Positions 16,436 through 23,831 of a stretch of 64,000 nt of DNA are shown one piece after another. The notes beneath the pieces are model-generated. The model was not told where the DNA came from. It made no database searches and saw only the letters and a list, made by a program, of their open reading frames with translations. Origin of the DNA: Devosia nitrariae (GTDB lineage Bacteria; Pseudomonadota; Alphaproteobacteria; Rhizobiales; Devosiaceae); assembly GCF_030160115.1 (NCBI RefSeq), contig NZ_BSNS01000008.1:1-64000 (forward strand), read 5' to 3'. Positions within the stretch are counted from its first letter, which is position 1. Every line of letters begins with the position of its first letter. The position numbers were made by a program, and so were the translations under genes.

Positions 16436-17277
16436 CGCAGGTCCTACGGTCGGTTGCAGAGCTGCGCTCCTGGCGCAAAGCGCTGCCGCCTCAGCAGTCT
16501 CTCGGGCTCGTGCCGACCATGGGGGCTCTGCATCGCGGCCATATGAGCCTCGTCGAGCTCTCGCAGGAGCGATGCGATACGACGCTCGTCAGCATCTTCG
16601 TCAACCCGCTGCAGTTCGGCCCGAGCGAGGACCTGGCCAAATATCCCCGCCCCTTGGAGGCCGACCTCGCGCTGCTCGAGGCGGTCGGGGTCGATGCGCT
16701 GTTCCTGCCGGGCACCTCGGATCTCTACCCGCCCGGCGCCTCGACTTTCGTCGTCGAGGAGAGCGTGTCGGCGCCGCTCTGCGGTGCGTTCCGGCCGGGG
16801 CATTTTCGCGGTGTGGCGACGGTCGTACTCAAGCTCTTCAACCTGTCGCAGCCGCACGTTGCCTTTTTTGGGCAGAAAGATGCGCAGCAATGTGCGGTGA
16901 TCGAGCGGATGGTGCGCGACCTCGACGTACCGGTCGAGATCGTGCGCGGGCCGATCGTGCGGGAGAGCGACGGGCTGGCTCTCAGCTCGCGCAACGTCTA
17001 CCTGAACCCGGCTGAACGCGCGGCTGCGCCGAGACTCTTTGAGAGCCTTAATGCAGCGCAAGCGGCATACGCTGCGGGTGAACGGCGTGCGGACAGGCTG
17101 GTGGCAGCGGGACGGGCGGTCCTTGCGAGCGAGCCGCTGATCCGCGTGCAGTATTGGGAGGTGCGCGACCCCGTCAGCCTCGATGAACTCGAGCGCATCG
17201 GGGAGGGCGGCGCCTTGCTGGCGGTGGCCGCGCACCTGGGGGCGACCCGACTCATCGACAATATCGTCGTTGGTTAG
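16432..17277 (+). CDS. panC: Pantothenate synthetase
   Basis: Joins pantoate and beta-alanine with ATP. The 281-residue protein has the nucleotidyltransferase HxGH-like motif in VPTMGALHRGHMSL, then SIFVNPLQFGPSEDL, HFRGVATVVLKLFN, FFGQKDAQQ and LALSSRNVYL. The start overlaps the coaBC stop by four bases. It is the last gene of the panB-coaBC-panC operon; a convergent SRPBCC gene follows. Confidence 0.96.
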   Translation: MTQVLRSVAELRSWRKALPPQQSLGLVPTMGALHRGHMSLVELSQERCDTTLVSIFVNPLQFGPSEDLAKYPRPLEADLALLEAVGVDALFLPGTSDLYPPGASTFVVEESVSAPLCGAFRPGHFRGVATVVLKLFNLSQPHVAFFGQKDAQQCAVIERMVRDLDVPVEIVRGPIVRESDGLALSSRNVYLNPAERAAAPRLFESLNAAQAAYAAGERRADRLVAAGRAVLASEPLIRVQYWEVRDPVSLDELERIGEGGALLAVAAHLGATRLIDNIVVG

Positions 17278-17295
17278 CCGAGCCGCGGTTCTCGG

Positions 17296-17769
17296 TCAGA
17301 GAGTCCGGGCAAGAGCCTCCAGTTGGTCGGCACAGATGCCCCAGCCTTCATGAAATCCCATCTTCTCGTGCTCTTCGCGTTTCTCTTTGGTCCAGTGGCG
17401 GGCGCGGGCGGTGTAGCGTGTCTTGCCGTCCTCGTCCTCGAAGGTGAGGACGACCGTCATGAAGGGTGCACCCTCCACGGGTTCCCAATCCCCGGAATAC
17501 GCGTCGGTGAAGGCGAGCTTTTCCTCCTCAATGACTTCCAGATAGACGCCGGGGTTGGGGTACTCGTTGCCTTCGGGGTCGGCCATGGTGACATTGGCCT
17601 TGCCGCCGGGCCGAACATCCACGTCCACTTTGGGAGTCGTCCATGGCTTCGGCGCAAACCACTGCTTCATCAGGCCAGGCTCGGTCCAGCAGCGCCAGAC
17701 GGCTGAACGCGGCGCGTCAAGCAGGCGGGTGAGAACCAGTTCGCGATCGTTGGCGGGGGTGGCGGTCAT
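17296..17769 (-). CDS. SRPBCC/AHSA1 family protein
   Basis: A 157-residue START-like (AHSA1) protein: ELVLTRLLDAPRSAVWRCWTEPGLMKQWFAPKPW at the N-terminus, then KLAFTDAY, TVVLTFEDEDGKTRYTARARH and a final HEGWGICADQLEALA helix. The fold encloses a hydrophobic cavity; bacterial members have varied and mostly unknown roles. Such genes often sit beside an ArsR regulator, but none is seen here. It is convergent with panC. Confidence 0.88.
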   Translation of the reverse strand: MTATPANDRELVLTRLLDAPRSAVWRCWTEPGLMKQWFAPKPWTTPKVDVDVRPGGKANVTMADPEGNEYPNPGVYLEVIEEEKLAFTDAYSGDWEPVEGAPFMTVVLTFEDEDGKTRYTARARHWTKEKREEHEKMGFHEGWGICADQLEALARTL

Positions 17770-18117
17770 TTTTGTCGTCCTTTCGGATTGGCTTGCTTTC
17801 GATCACACGACGAAGGTCCAGTCCGTCATTCGACATCCGTGCCCAAAAACTTCGAACGCCTCACCATTGTGATTTGGGCCACGATAGCAGGGCCGTTAGG
17901 ATGCGACGGTGCTGATGGCGGATTGGGGGCCTCGTGCGCCATCAGGTGCGAATTTTCGTAGCGGTTGGCCGATTGCGGAGATGCGGCGGGAGCGTCGCCC
18001 CGATCCGATTCCTGTGAACCAGGAGCCGGCTCCGAGGTTGTGACATAGGCATGGTGTGGTTGGCCAACGAACCGGCCAGAGAAGAGCCCGTGCAGCGTGA
18101 CGATGGGGTGACACCCA
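17770..18117. other. Intergenic region, no gene recognised
   Basis: This spacer separates the divergent SRPBCC gene and the beta-barrel gene, so it must hold both promoters. Open frames on either strand show no homology, biased codon use or ribosome binding site. I see no strong hairpin. Confidence 0.5.
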
Positions 18118-19542
18118 ATGAAGACAGGGGCATGCGACGAGGCGGCCAGAAATACTCGCGCCGACAGGGACGTCCGGCGCAATTGCCGTGCTTTGTCTCT
18201 ATGCCTCGCCGTGTTGCTCTTCGGGGCGCCTCCCGCGGTGTCGGCTCCGGATCAGACCGGAACCGTCGTCATCCATCAAAAGACCGACGGCGACGACGCG
18301 GTATTCGGCTTCCATTCGGCCAACACCGGGCTCGGCACGACCATAGCGACGACCGGAGGCGAAGGGGTGGGCGAACTTCTCGACCTGCCGTCGGGCGTCT
18401 ATGAGATCACCGCAGACGACATGAGCGGTGCGGGGTTTGCGCTGACCGGCATCTCGTGTTCGGACGGCGACAGTGTTGAGCAGGAGTCCGCGCGTACGGC
18501 GGTCATTCATCTCGACGCGGGGGAAATCGTCACCTGCACGTTCACCTCGGTCAATTCGGGTGCGCGCACGCAAGGCCTCATTGGAGACTTCCTGGGCAAC
18601 CGCACCAATATGCTGGCGGGCACGCTCGCCGGCAGCGAGCGGCGCGTGGGGCGGCTCGAGGGGGCAATGAAGGCCGACATCAACAAGGCGATCAACCGGC
18701 TGATGCATTACATGCCCAATTTCGTCGGCAGCCGGCGGGTTTTGTTGTCGACTTCGCTCAACACCTTCGATGCACTTGCCGGCCACCGCAAAGCCTCAAG
18801 CTTCGATGTCTGGGTCGATGCCGCCTTCACCCTTTTCGATACCGGCGCGCCCAAGACCGACTCCAGCATCGCAACGCTCGGGGTCGACTATCTCGTCACT
18901 CCCGCAGTACTGGCCGGGGTCTATGTGCAGACCGATAGTTTGCGGCGACCGGCAACAGTGAGCGGCGCCGTCAGGGCCAGTGACGGCTGGCTGGCTGGGC
19001 CGTATCTGACCGCGCGGCTCGGCCCATCCCTCTATCTCGATGTCGTGGCCGGTGCGGGGGTCTCGTACAACCAAGTGCGGTCGGAAGGCGGAGAGGTGAG
19101 CGGGTTCGATGCAACGCGTTGGCTGACCAGCGCGTCTCTTACCGGACAGTGGAAGCTTGGAGAGTGGACCTTTTCGCCCCGGGCGCGTGTGGGCTATTCC
19201 GAGGCCATCTCACAGGCCTATATCGATGCGTTGGGCGTTCCCGTGCCGACAGTGACCGGTGGAACGGGGCAGGTTGCCCTCGGACCCGGCATCTCGCACA
19301 AGGTCACAACCAGCGAGGACTTCGACATCGAGACAAGAGTCCGGCTCGAAGGGGTGGTCGACGTCTCGCACAATGCCATCGGCTGGTCATTGCGCAATCC
19401 CAAGGGGAGGATTGAAGGCGGGCTCGGTATCGGCTTTCCGCAGGGCGCTAACCTCAATCTCTCGGCAACCTATGAAGGCATTGGTGTACCCGATTCGAGC
19501 CGGGCGACCGGCAAGGTGCGGCTGTCGCTACCATTGAACTAG
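18118..19542 (+). CDS. Outer-membrane beta-barrel (autotransporter-type) protein
   Basis: A 474-residue secreted protein. After a basic N-terminus, the hydrophobic signal LSLCLAVLLFGAPPAVSA is followed by a beta-rich domain at about 45-145 (TGTVVIHQKTDGDDAVFGF, SGVYEITADD, GEIVTCTFTSV), resembling prealbumin-like repeats. A helix-rich linker leads into a barrel from about 205 (FDVWVDAAFTLF, alternating aromatic/polar strands) typical of the autotransporter beta-domain. The very small passenger is unusual. The last residues are LSLPLN, lacking the common terminal Phe. The extracellular function is unknown. Confidence 0.7.
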   Translation: MKTGACDEAARNTRADRDVRRNCRALSLCLAVLLFGAPPAVSAPDQTGTVVIHQKTDGDDAVFGFHSANTGLGTTIATTGGEGVGELLDLPSGVYEITADDMSGAGFALTGISCSDGDSVEQESARTAVIHLDAGEIVTCTFTSVNSGARTQGLIGDFLGNRTNMLAGTLAGSERRVGRLEGAMKADINKAINRLMHYMPNFVGSRRVLLSTSLNTFDALAGHRKASSFDVWVDAAFTLFDTGAPKTDSSIATLGVDYLVTPAVLAGVYVQTDSLRRPATVSGAVRASDGWLAGPYLTARLGPSLYLDVVAGAGVSYNQVRSEGGEVSGFDATRWLTSASLTGQWKLGEWTFSPRARVGYSEAISQAYIDALGVPVPTVTGGTGQVALGPGISHKVTTSEDFDIETRVRLEGVVDVSHNAIGWSLRNPKGRIEGGLGIGFPQGANLNLSATYEGIGVPDSSRATGKVRLSLPLN

Positions 19543-19559
19543 GCGGCTGCTCGGCAGCC

Positions 19560-19746
19560 GGTGCACGAGGTTTGTCGAAGCTGGTTCTATAGGCTGCCGA
19601 AATGGGACCGAGATAGTAGGGCCAGACGATGAGGCCCAGCAGTCCCACCCAGAACCGAGTTTCAGGTAGCCGATGGTGAAGAGCCAGCCGGCGAACCAGG
19701 CCGCGCCGAGCGGGGAGTGCTGGGTGATGTGAATGCGACGTTCCAT
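19560..19746 (-). pseudogene. Frameshifted small membrane protein gene
   Basis: From ATG 19746 the frame reads MERRIHITQHSPLGAAWFAGW and continues as a membrane helix to LKL. Near 19651-19656 the homologous-looking sequence moves to another frame, FWVGLLGLIVWPYYLGPISA. The join would encode a typical two-helix small alphaproteobacterial membrane protein (WFAGWLFTIGYLKL + FWVGLLGLIVWPYYLG). Restoring one base (GGTTCTGG to GGTTTCTGG) repairs the frame. No close stop follows in the repaired frame, so decay may go further. The 3' end given here is approximate. Confidence 0.5.
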
Positions 19747-19946
19747 TGTGAGGTTCCATGCGGCGGTGGTTTGGAGAGATGTGTGTGGCACCGGTCCCTC
19801 CGGTTCGCAATCTGCCCCCGCTCTTGCCGGGCAGCCTTGATCCGGCTCAAGCTGGATGTCGGAAATAGGGGGGCTGCGAAGGCGGTACAGGAATAAATCT
19901 GCATTCGGAAGTAAATTCACCTCTCTTTAAAGCGGCACAGGACAAG

Positions 19947-19982
19947 CTCCTTCATGCAGTGGATCCTCACTGCATGAAGGAG
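19947..19982 (+). promoter_or_regulatory. 15-bp hairpin covering the Shine-Dalgarno of the Cache-like gene
   Basis: CTCCTTCATGCAGTG (19947-19961) is perfectly complementary to CACTGCATGAAGGAG (19968-19982) with the 6-base loop GATCCT. The right arm ends in the GGAG of the ribosome binding site for the gene starting at 19988, so the folded form would hide it. As DNA, the same palindrome could be an operator. No U-run follows, so it is not a standard terminator. Confidence 0.75.
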
Positions 19983-19987
19983 GAAGT

Positions 19988-20614
19988 ATGATGACGTCGA
20001 AATTGACGGGCGTGCTGGTTGCGGTTTGCGGTCTGGCACTGCTCGGTGCACAGCCCAGTTTTGCAGAAAACGAGTCGGCCGAGCTGCTGCAAAGTCTGGC
20101 TAACGGAAAGATCCGCAGCTTTGCCACCGATCCGATGGTCATCGAGGCCATCAACGCACAGAATGCGGTGACCGGCTCTTACGATCAGGCCAAGCTCGAC
20201 AGTCTCGATACCCAGTGGCGCGCGGAGATCAGCGCTTCCGATACGCCCCTGATCAGCGCGACGCTCGGCAATCGTCTGTCCCAATACCTGACAGATGTGC
20301 TGCGCACCTCGGGCGGGTTCTATACTGAGATCTTCGTCATGGACGGCAAGGGCCTCAATGTTGGCCAGAGCAACGTGACATCCGACTATTGGCAGGGCGA
20401 TGAGGGCAAGTGGCAGAACACGTTCCTGGTCGGACCGGATGCGGTCGACATCGGGGATGTCGAGATGGACGAAAGCACGAAGATCCTCCAGAGTCAGGTG
20501 AGCGTGTCGATTGCCGATCCGGCGACCGGGCAGGTCATCGGGGCGGTTACTGTTGGTGTCGATGTTTCGAACCCGGAGGCCATCGCTCAGTTCGCAGCGT
20601 CCGCGGCTCAGTAG
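19988..20614 (+). CDS. Secreted PDC/Cache-like sensor-domain protein
   Basis: A 208-residue protein with a signal peptide (VLVAVCGLALLGAQPSFA) and a single periplasmic domain. The helix SLANGKIRSFATDPMVIEAI, the central MDGKGLNVGQSNVTSDYWQGDE and the closing SIADPATGQVIGAVTVGVDV match the PDC/Cache sensor fold. Unlike a chemoreceptor or kinase it has no membrane anchor or output domain. It could be a free periplasmic ligand-binding partner; ligand unknown. Two adjacent ATGs (19988, 19991) follow AAGGAGGAAG, which is paired in a 15-bp hairpin. Confidence 0.75.
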   Translation: MMTSKLTGVLVAVCGLALLGAQPSFAENESAELLQSLANGKIRSFATDPMVIEAINAQNAVTGSYDQAKLDSLDTQWRAEISASDTPLISATLGNRLSQYLTDVLRTSGGFYTEIFVMDGKGLNVGQSNVTSDYWQGDEGKWQNTFLVGPDAVDIGDVEMDESTKILQSQVSVSIADPATGQVIGAVTVGVDVSNPEAIAQFAASAAQ

Positions 20615-20755
20615 CGCGCGCGTTTCATCGTTCGAAGGGTAACCGGTGCAGGCGAGCCGCCGAGCGCCGGCATCCTCCGCTTCGCCGCCGCTGCCCTTGA
20701 CACTCCGGCATCCAGCCCCTATCAATCCCACGGTTCAATCTTGAGGAGCGGTCCC

Positions 20756-20806
20756 TTGCGGTCCCTTGTTCTCGTAGTAGGAAGGCGCACTGGTCACGTG
20801 GGGTAG
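20756..20806 (+). CDS. Candidate ilv leader peptide
   Basis: A 16-codon frame starting at TTG 20756, after GAGGAG at 20743-20748, reads MRSLVLVVGRRTGHVG and stops at TAG 20804. The run Leu-Val-Leu-Val-Val sits where a branched-chain-responsive attenuator should stall the ribosome. A terminator-like hairpin lies 30 bases after the stop and ilvB follows. The TTG start is inferred. A tandem repeat of CGGTCCCTTG (20749-20758, 20759-20768) overlaps it. Confidence 0.6.
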   Translation: MRSLVLVVGRRTGHVG

Positions 20807-20859
20807 GTCCCCGCGCGTAAGCTGGTGCGCCGAACAAGGTCCCGAATGGGGCCTTTTTT
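20784..20859 (+). promoter_or_regulatory. ilvB attenuator
   Basis: GGCGCAC (20784-20790) pairs with GTGCGCC (20825-20831), giving an upstream hairpin that begins inside the leader peptide. A terminator then forms from AAGGTCCC (20836-20843) and GGGGCCTT (20848-20855), with one G-U pair and a U run to 20859. The arrangement fits transcription attenuation by translation of the Leu/Val-rich leader. The exact antiterminator pairing is not clear by eye. Confidence 0.65.
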
Positions 20860-20988
20860 ATTGCCCTTTTTCCGGCGTGGATAAGGGAGGATGCGGTAGA
20901 GGCCGCGAGATCTGGGACCGCGCAAGCGGTTGTCGCCCCTTCACTCTCCAGAGGAGAGGGCACGGGCGGAGAATGGAAGGAAAAGACG

Positions 20989-22752
20989 ATGGCCGAGCAG
21001 ATGACCGGCGCGGAAATGGTGGTCCAGGCGCTGATCGATCAGGGCGTGACGCACATCTTCGGATATCCCGGAGGGGCGGCGCTGCCGATCTACGACGCGA
21101 TCTTCCAGCAGGATGCGATCACGCACGTGCTCGTGCGCCACGAGCAGGGGGCAACGCACATGGCCGAGGGCTATGCGCGCTCGACCGGCAAGCCCGGCGT
21201 CGTCCTGGTGACCTCGGGACCCGGCGCGACCAACGCCGTCACCGGCCTCACCGACGCGTTGATGGATTCAATTCCCCTCGTCTGCATCACCGCGCAGGTG
21301 CCGACGACCCTCATCGGCTCGGATGCCTTCCAGGAATGCGACACCGTTGGCATCACCCGCAGCTGCACCAAGCACAACTATCTCATCAAGAAGGTCGAGG
21401 ACCTGCCCAAGGTCATGCACGAGGCCTTCCACATCGCAACGACCGGCCGGCCGGGGCCCGTCGTCATCGATATTCCAAAGGACGTGCAGTTCGCGCTCGG
21501 CGAATACCTCCAGCCCAATATCAACGGGTTCCGCCATTCGAGCTACAAGCCGCACGTGGAAGGCGATATCGAGGCCATCCGCGCCGCGGTCGACCTGATG
21601 CTCAAGGCCGAGCGGCCGGTCTTCTATACCGGGGGTGGCGTCATCAATTCAGGGCCCGAAGCCGCAACGCATCTGCGCGAGCTGGCCGAACTGACCGGTT
21701 TTCCCGTGACCTCGACGCTGATGGGGCTCGGGGCTTTCCCGGCATCGAACAAGCAGTGGCTGGGAATGCTGGGCATGCACGGCACCTATGAGGCTAACCT
21801 CGCCATGCATGACTGCGACCTGATGATCAATATCGGGGCGCGGTTCGACGATCGCATTACCGGGCGGATCGACGCTTTCTCGCCGCATTCGACCAAGATC
21901 CACGTCGACATCGATCCGGCGCAGATCAACAAGAATGTCCGCGTCGACATCCCGATCGTCGGCGACTGCGGATTGGTGCTCGAGGAGATGATCCGCATCT
22001 GGCGAAGCCGGACCAACGAGCCGCGTACCGAGGCCATCGCCCCCTGGTGGGAGCGCATCAGGACATGGCGGGCGGTCAACTCGCTCGGGTTCAAGAACTC
22101 GGACACGACCATAAAGCCGCAACACGCCATCCAGCGGCTCTACGAGCTGACCAAGGACCGCGACGTCTACATCACCACCGAGGTCGGCCAGCACCAGATG
22201 TGGGCCGCCCAGCACTTCCACTTCGACAAGCCCAACCGCTGGATGACCTCGGGCGGGCTCGGCACCATGGGCTACGGCCTGCCGGCGGCGGTCGGCGTGC
22301 AGGTCGCACATCCCGATGCGCTCGTCATCGACATCGCCGGGGAAGCGTCGGTGCAAATGACCATGCAGGAGATGTCGACGGCGGTGCAGTACCGGCTGCC
22401 GATCAAGGTCTTCATCCTCAACAATGAACGCATGGGCATGGTGCGCCAGTGGCAGGACCTCCTGCACGGGGGGCGGTATGCACACTCCTATTCGGAAAGC
22501 CTGCCCGATTTCGTCAAGCTTGCCGAGGCCTATGGGGGCAAGGGCATCCGCTGCGACGATCCGGCCAAGCTCGACGATGCGATCCGCGAGATGCTCGACT
22601 ATCCAGGGCCCGTGCTCTTCGACGTCATGGTCGAGAAGGACGAGAACTGCCTGCCCATGATCCCGTCGGGCAAGCCGCACAACGAGATCATCCTGCCCGA
22701 TACCGCCAATATCGGTTCGATCATCGATGAGAAAGGCCGCCAACTCGTCTGA
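20989..22752 (+). CDS. ilvB: Acetolactate synthase, large subunit
   Basis: Thiamine-diphosphate enzyme for the first common step of valine, leucine and isoleucine synthesis. The 587-residue protein has IFGYPGGAALPIYDAIF, the catalytic Glu in LVRHEQGATHMAEGYAR, the FAD region ARFDDRITGR and the cofactor region DIAGEASVQMTMQEMSTA followed by FILNNERMGMVRQWQ. In the metal-binding GD...N motif the usual Asp is Glu452. It pairs with ilvH 22 bases downstream and is preceded by an attenuator. The start ATG 20989 follows GGAAGGAAAAGACG. Confidence 0.96.
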   Translation: MAEQMTGAEMVVQALIDQGVTHIFGYPGGAALPIYDAIFQQDAITHVLVRHEQGATHMAEGYARSTGKPGVVLVTSGPGATNAVTGLTDALMDSIPLVCITAQVPTTLIGSDAFQECDTVGITRSCTKHNYLIKKVEDLPKVMHEAFHIATTGRPGPVVIDIPKDVQFALGEYLQPNINGFRHSSYKPHVEGDIEAIRAAVDLMLKAERPVFYTGGGVINSGPEAATHLRELAELTGFPVTSTLMGLGAFPASNKQWLGMLGMHGTYEANLAMHDCDLMINIGARFDDRITGRIDAFSPHSTKIHVDIDPAQINKNVRVDIPIVGDCGLVLEEMIRIWRSRTNEPRTEAIAPWWERIRTWRAVNSLGFKNSDTTIKPQHAIQRLYELTKDRDVYITTEVGQHQMWAAQHFHFDKPNRWMTSGGLGTMGYGLPAAVGVQVAHPDALVIDIAGEASVQMTMQEMSTAVQYRLPIKVFILNNERMGMVRQWQDLLHGGRYAHSYSESLPDFVKLAEAYGGKGIRCDDPAKLDDAIREMLDYPGPVLFDVMVEKDENCLPMIPSGKPHNEIILPDTANIGSIIDEKGRQLV

Positions 22753-22774
22753 GTTGCGTGTGGGAGAAACAAAC

Positions 22775-23329
22775 ATGAACGCACACCTTCAGCCGACTGG
22801 GTCGGCCTATTTTCTCACCAAGGAAACTGACTCACCCGAGCGGCATACGCTTTCGGTGCTGGTCGACAACGAGCCAGGGATCCTGGCGCGTATCGCAGGG
22901 CTCTTCACGGCGCGCGGCTACAATATCGAGAGCCTGACGGTCAGCGAGACCGAGCACGAAAAGAACCTCTCGCGCATCACCGTCGTGGTGGTGGCAACGC
23001 CCAAGGTCCTGGTGCAGATCAAGCTGCAGCTCGAGCGGCTGGTGCCGGTGCACAGGGTGCATGACCTGACTGCCGAAGGCGCCGCGCTCGAGAGGGAGCT
23101 TGCCCTGGTCAAGGTCGCCGGCACCGGCGAGCATCGGGTCGAGACACTGCGGCTTGCCGACGCCTTCCGCGCCCAGGTGGTCGATGCCTCGACCGAGAGC
23201 TTCGTCTTCGAGATCACCGGCAAGCCCAGCAAGATCGAGCAGTTCATCGCGCTGATGGTGCCGCTCGGGCTCGTCGAGGTGGTGCGCACGGGGCTGGCGG
23301 CGATTTCGCGCGGGCCGCAGGGGATGTAG
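22775..23329 (+). CDS. ilvH: Acetolactate synthase, small (regulatory) subunit
   Basis: The 184-residue regulatory subunit binds valine and activates IlvB. The N-terminal ACT domain is HTLSVLVDNEPGILARIAGL then FTARGYNIESLTVSETE. The C-terminal half (VHDLTAEGAALERELALVKV, FVFEITGKPSKIEQFIALM) is the second ACT-like domain. The start at 22775 gives the expected N-terminus; upstream in-frame codons belong to the ilvB 3' end. It closes the ilvBH operon. Confidence 0.95.
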   Translation: MNAHLQPTGSAYFLTKETDSPERHTLSVLVDNEPGILARIAGLFTARGYNIESLTVSETEHEKNLSRITVVVVATPKVLVQIKLQLERLVPVHRVHDLTAEGAALERELALVKVAGTGEHRVETLRLADAFRAQVVDASTESFVFEITGKPSKIEQFIALMVPLGLVEVVRTGLAAISRGPQGM

Positions 23330-23435
23330 AGCGGGGCGCGAAAAGCTAGGTTGCGTCGCTCCGCCATCCTTCAAACTCCACTTGGAGTCGATGAACTCAC
23401 CTCTGGCTCATCGACAAATGCAGCCTCGCGTGCTA

Positions 23436-23464
23436 TGTTGAACAAAACCGAGTTATGTTCAACA
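23436..23464. promoter_or_regulatory. Candidate operator of the toxin-antitoxin pair
   Basis: TGTTGAACA (23436-23444) and TGTTCAACA (23456-23464) are perfect inverted copies, centre to centre 20 bases apart, ending 12 bases before the antitoxin start. Two half-sites on one face of the helix suit an autoregulating antitoxin dimer. Confidence 0.55.
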
Positions 23465-23476
23465 AGGGGTGACTGA

Positions 23477-23830
23477 ATGTCCAAAAGCGCAGCGAAGGCG
23501 GTGCGGGCCGGCACCAAAACGGGTGGCGGGTCGAGCAAGGTCGTTTTGGGGCGCGACGCCCACACCGGTCGATTCCGCGCGCGCGAGGAACGTGTCGAAA
23601 GCGTTATGGAGGCCGCAGAGCGCTCGGGGCTGCTCACGGAGAAAAGCAGCCGCATTGCGGGTCGCGTGAGCCCGGCTCTCGTCGAGGAGGCGAAGCGGCG
23701 CACAGGGATCAAGGCGGATACCGACTTGATTGCCTTTGCTTTGGCTAACGTCGCGCTCGAGGACAATTTCGCGGAAGCCTTCAAGGACGCGCGCGCAAAG
23801 ATCGATCGGGACGTGAAACTCGGCTTCTGA
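23477..23830 (+). CDS. Putative antitoxin (RHH-like)
   Basis: A 117-residue basic protein directly before a PIN-domain gene. The N-terminus (KAVRAGTKTGGGSSKVVLGR) is flexible and positively charged. The C-terminal part (GRVSPALVEEAKRRTGIKAD then TDLIAFALANVALEDNFAEAF) looks like a ribbon-helix-helix type DNA-binding segment with a helical partner-binding tail. With two bases between the genes and an inverted repeat at the promoter, the antitoxin role is a good inference. I cannot name the antitoxin family. Confidence 0.65.
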   Translation: MSKSAAKAVRAGTKTGGGSSKVVLGRDAHTGRFRAREERVESVMEAAERSGLLTEKSSRIAGRVSPALVEEAKRRTGIKADTDLIAFALANVALEDNFAEAFKDARAKIDRDVKLGF

Positions 23831-23831
23831 A

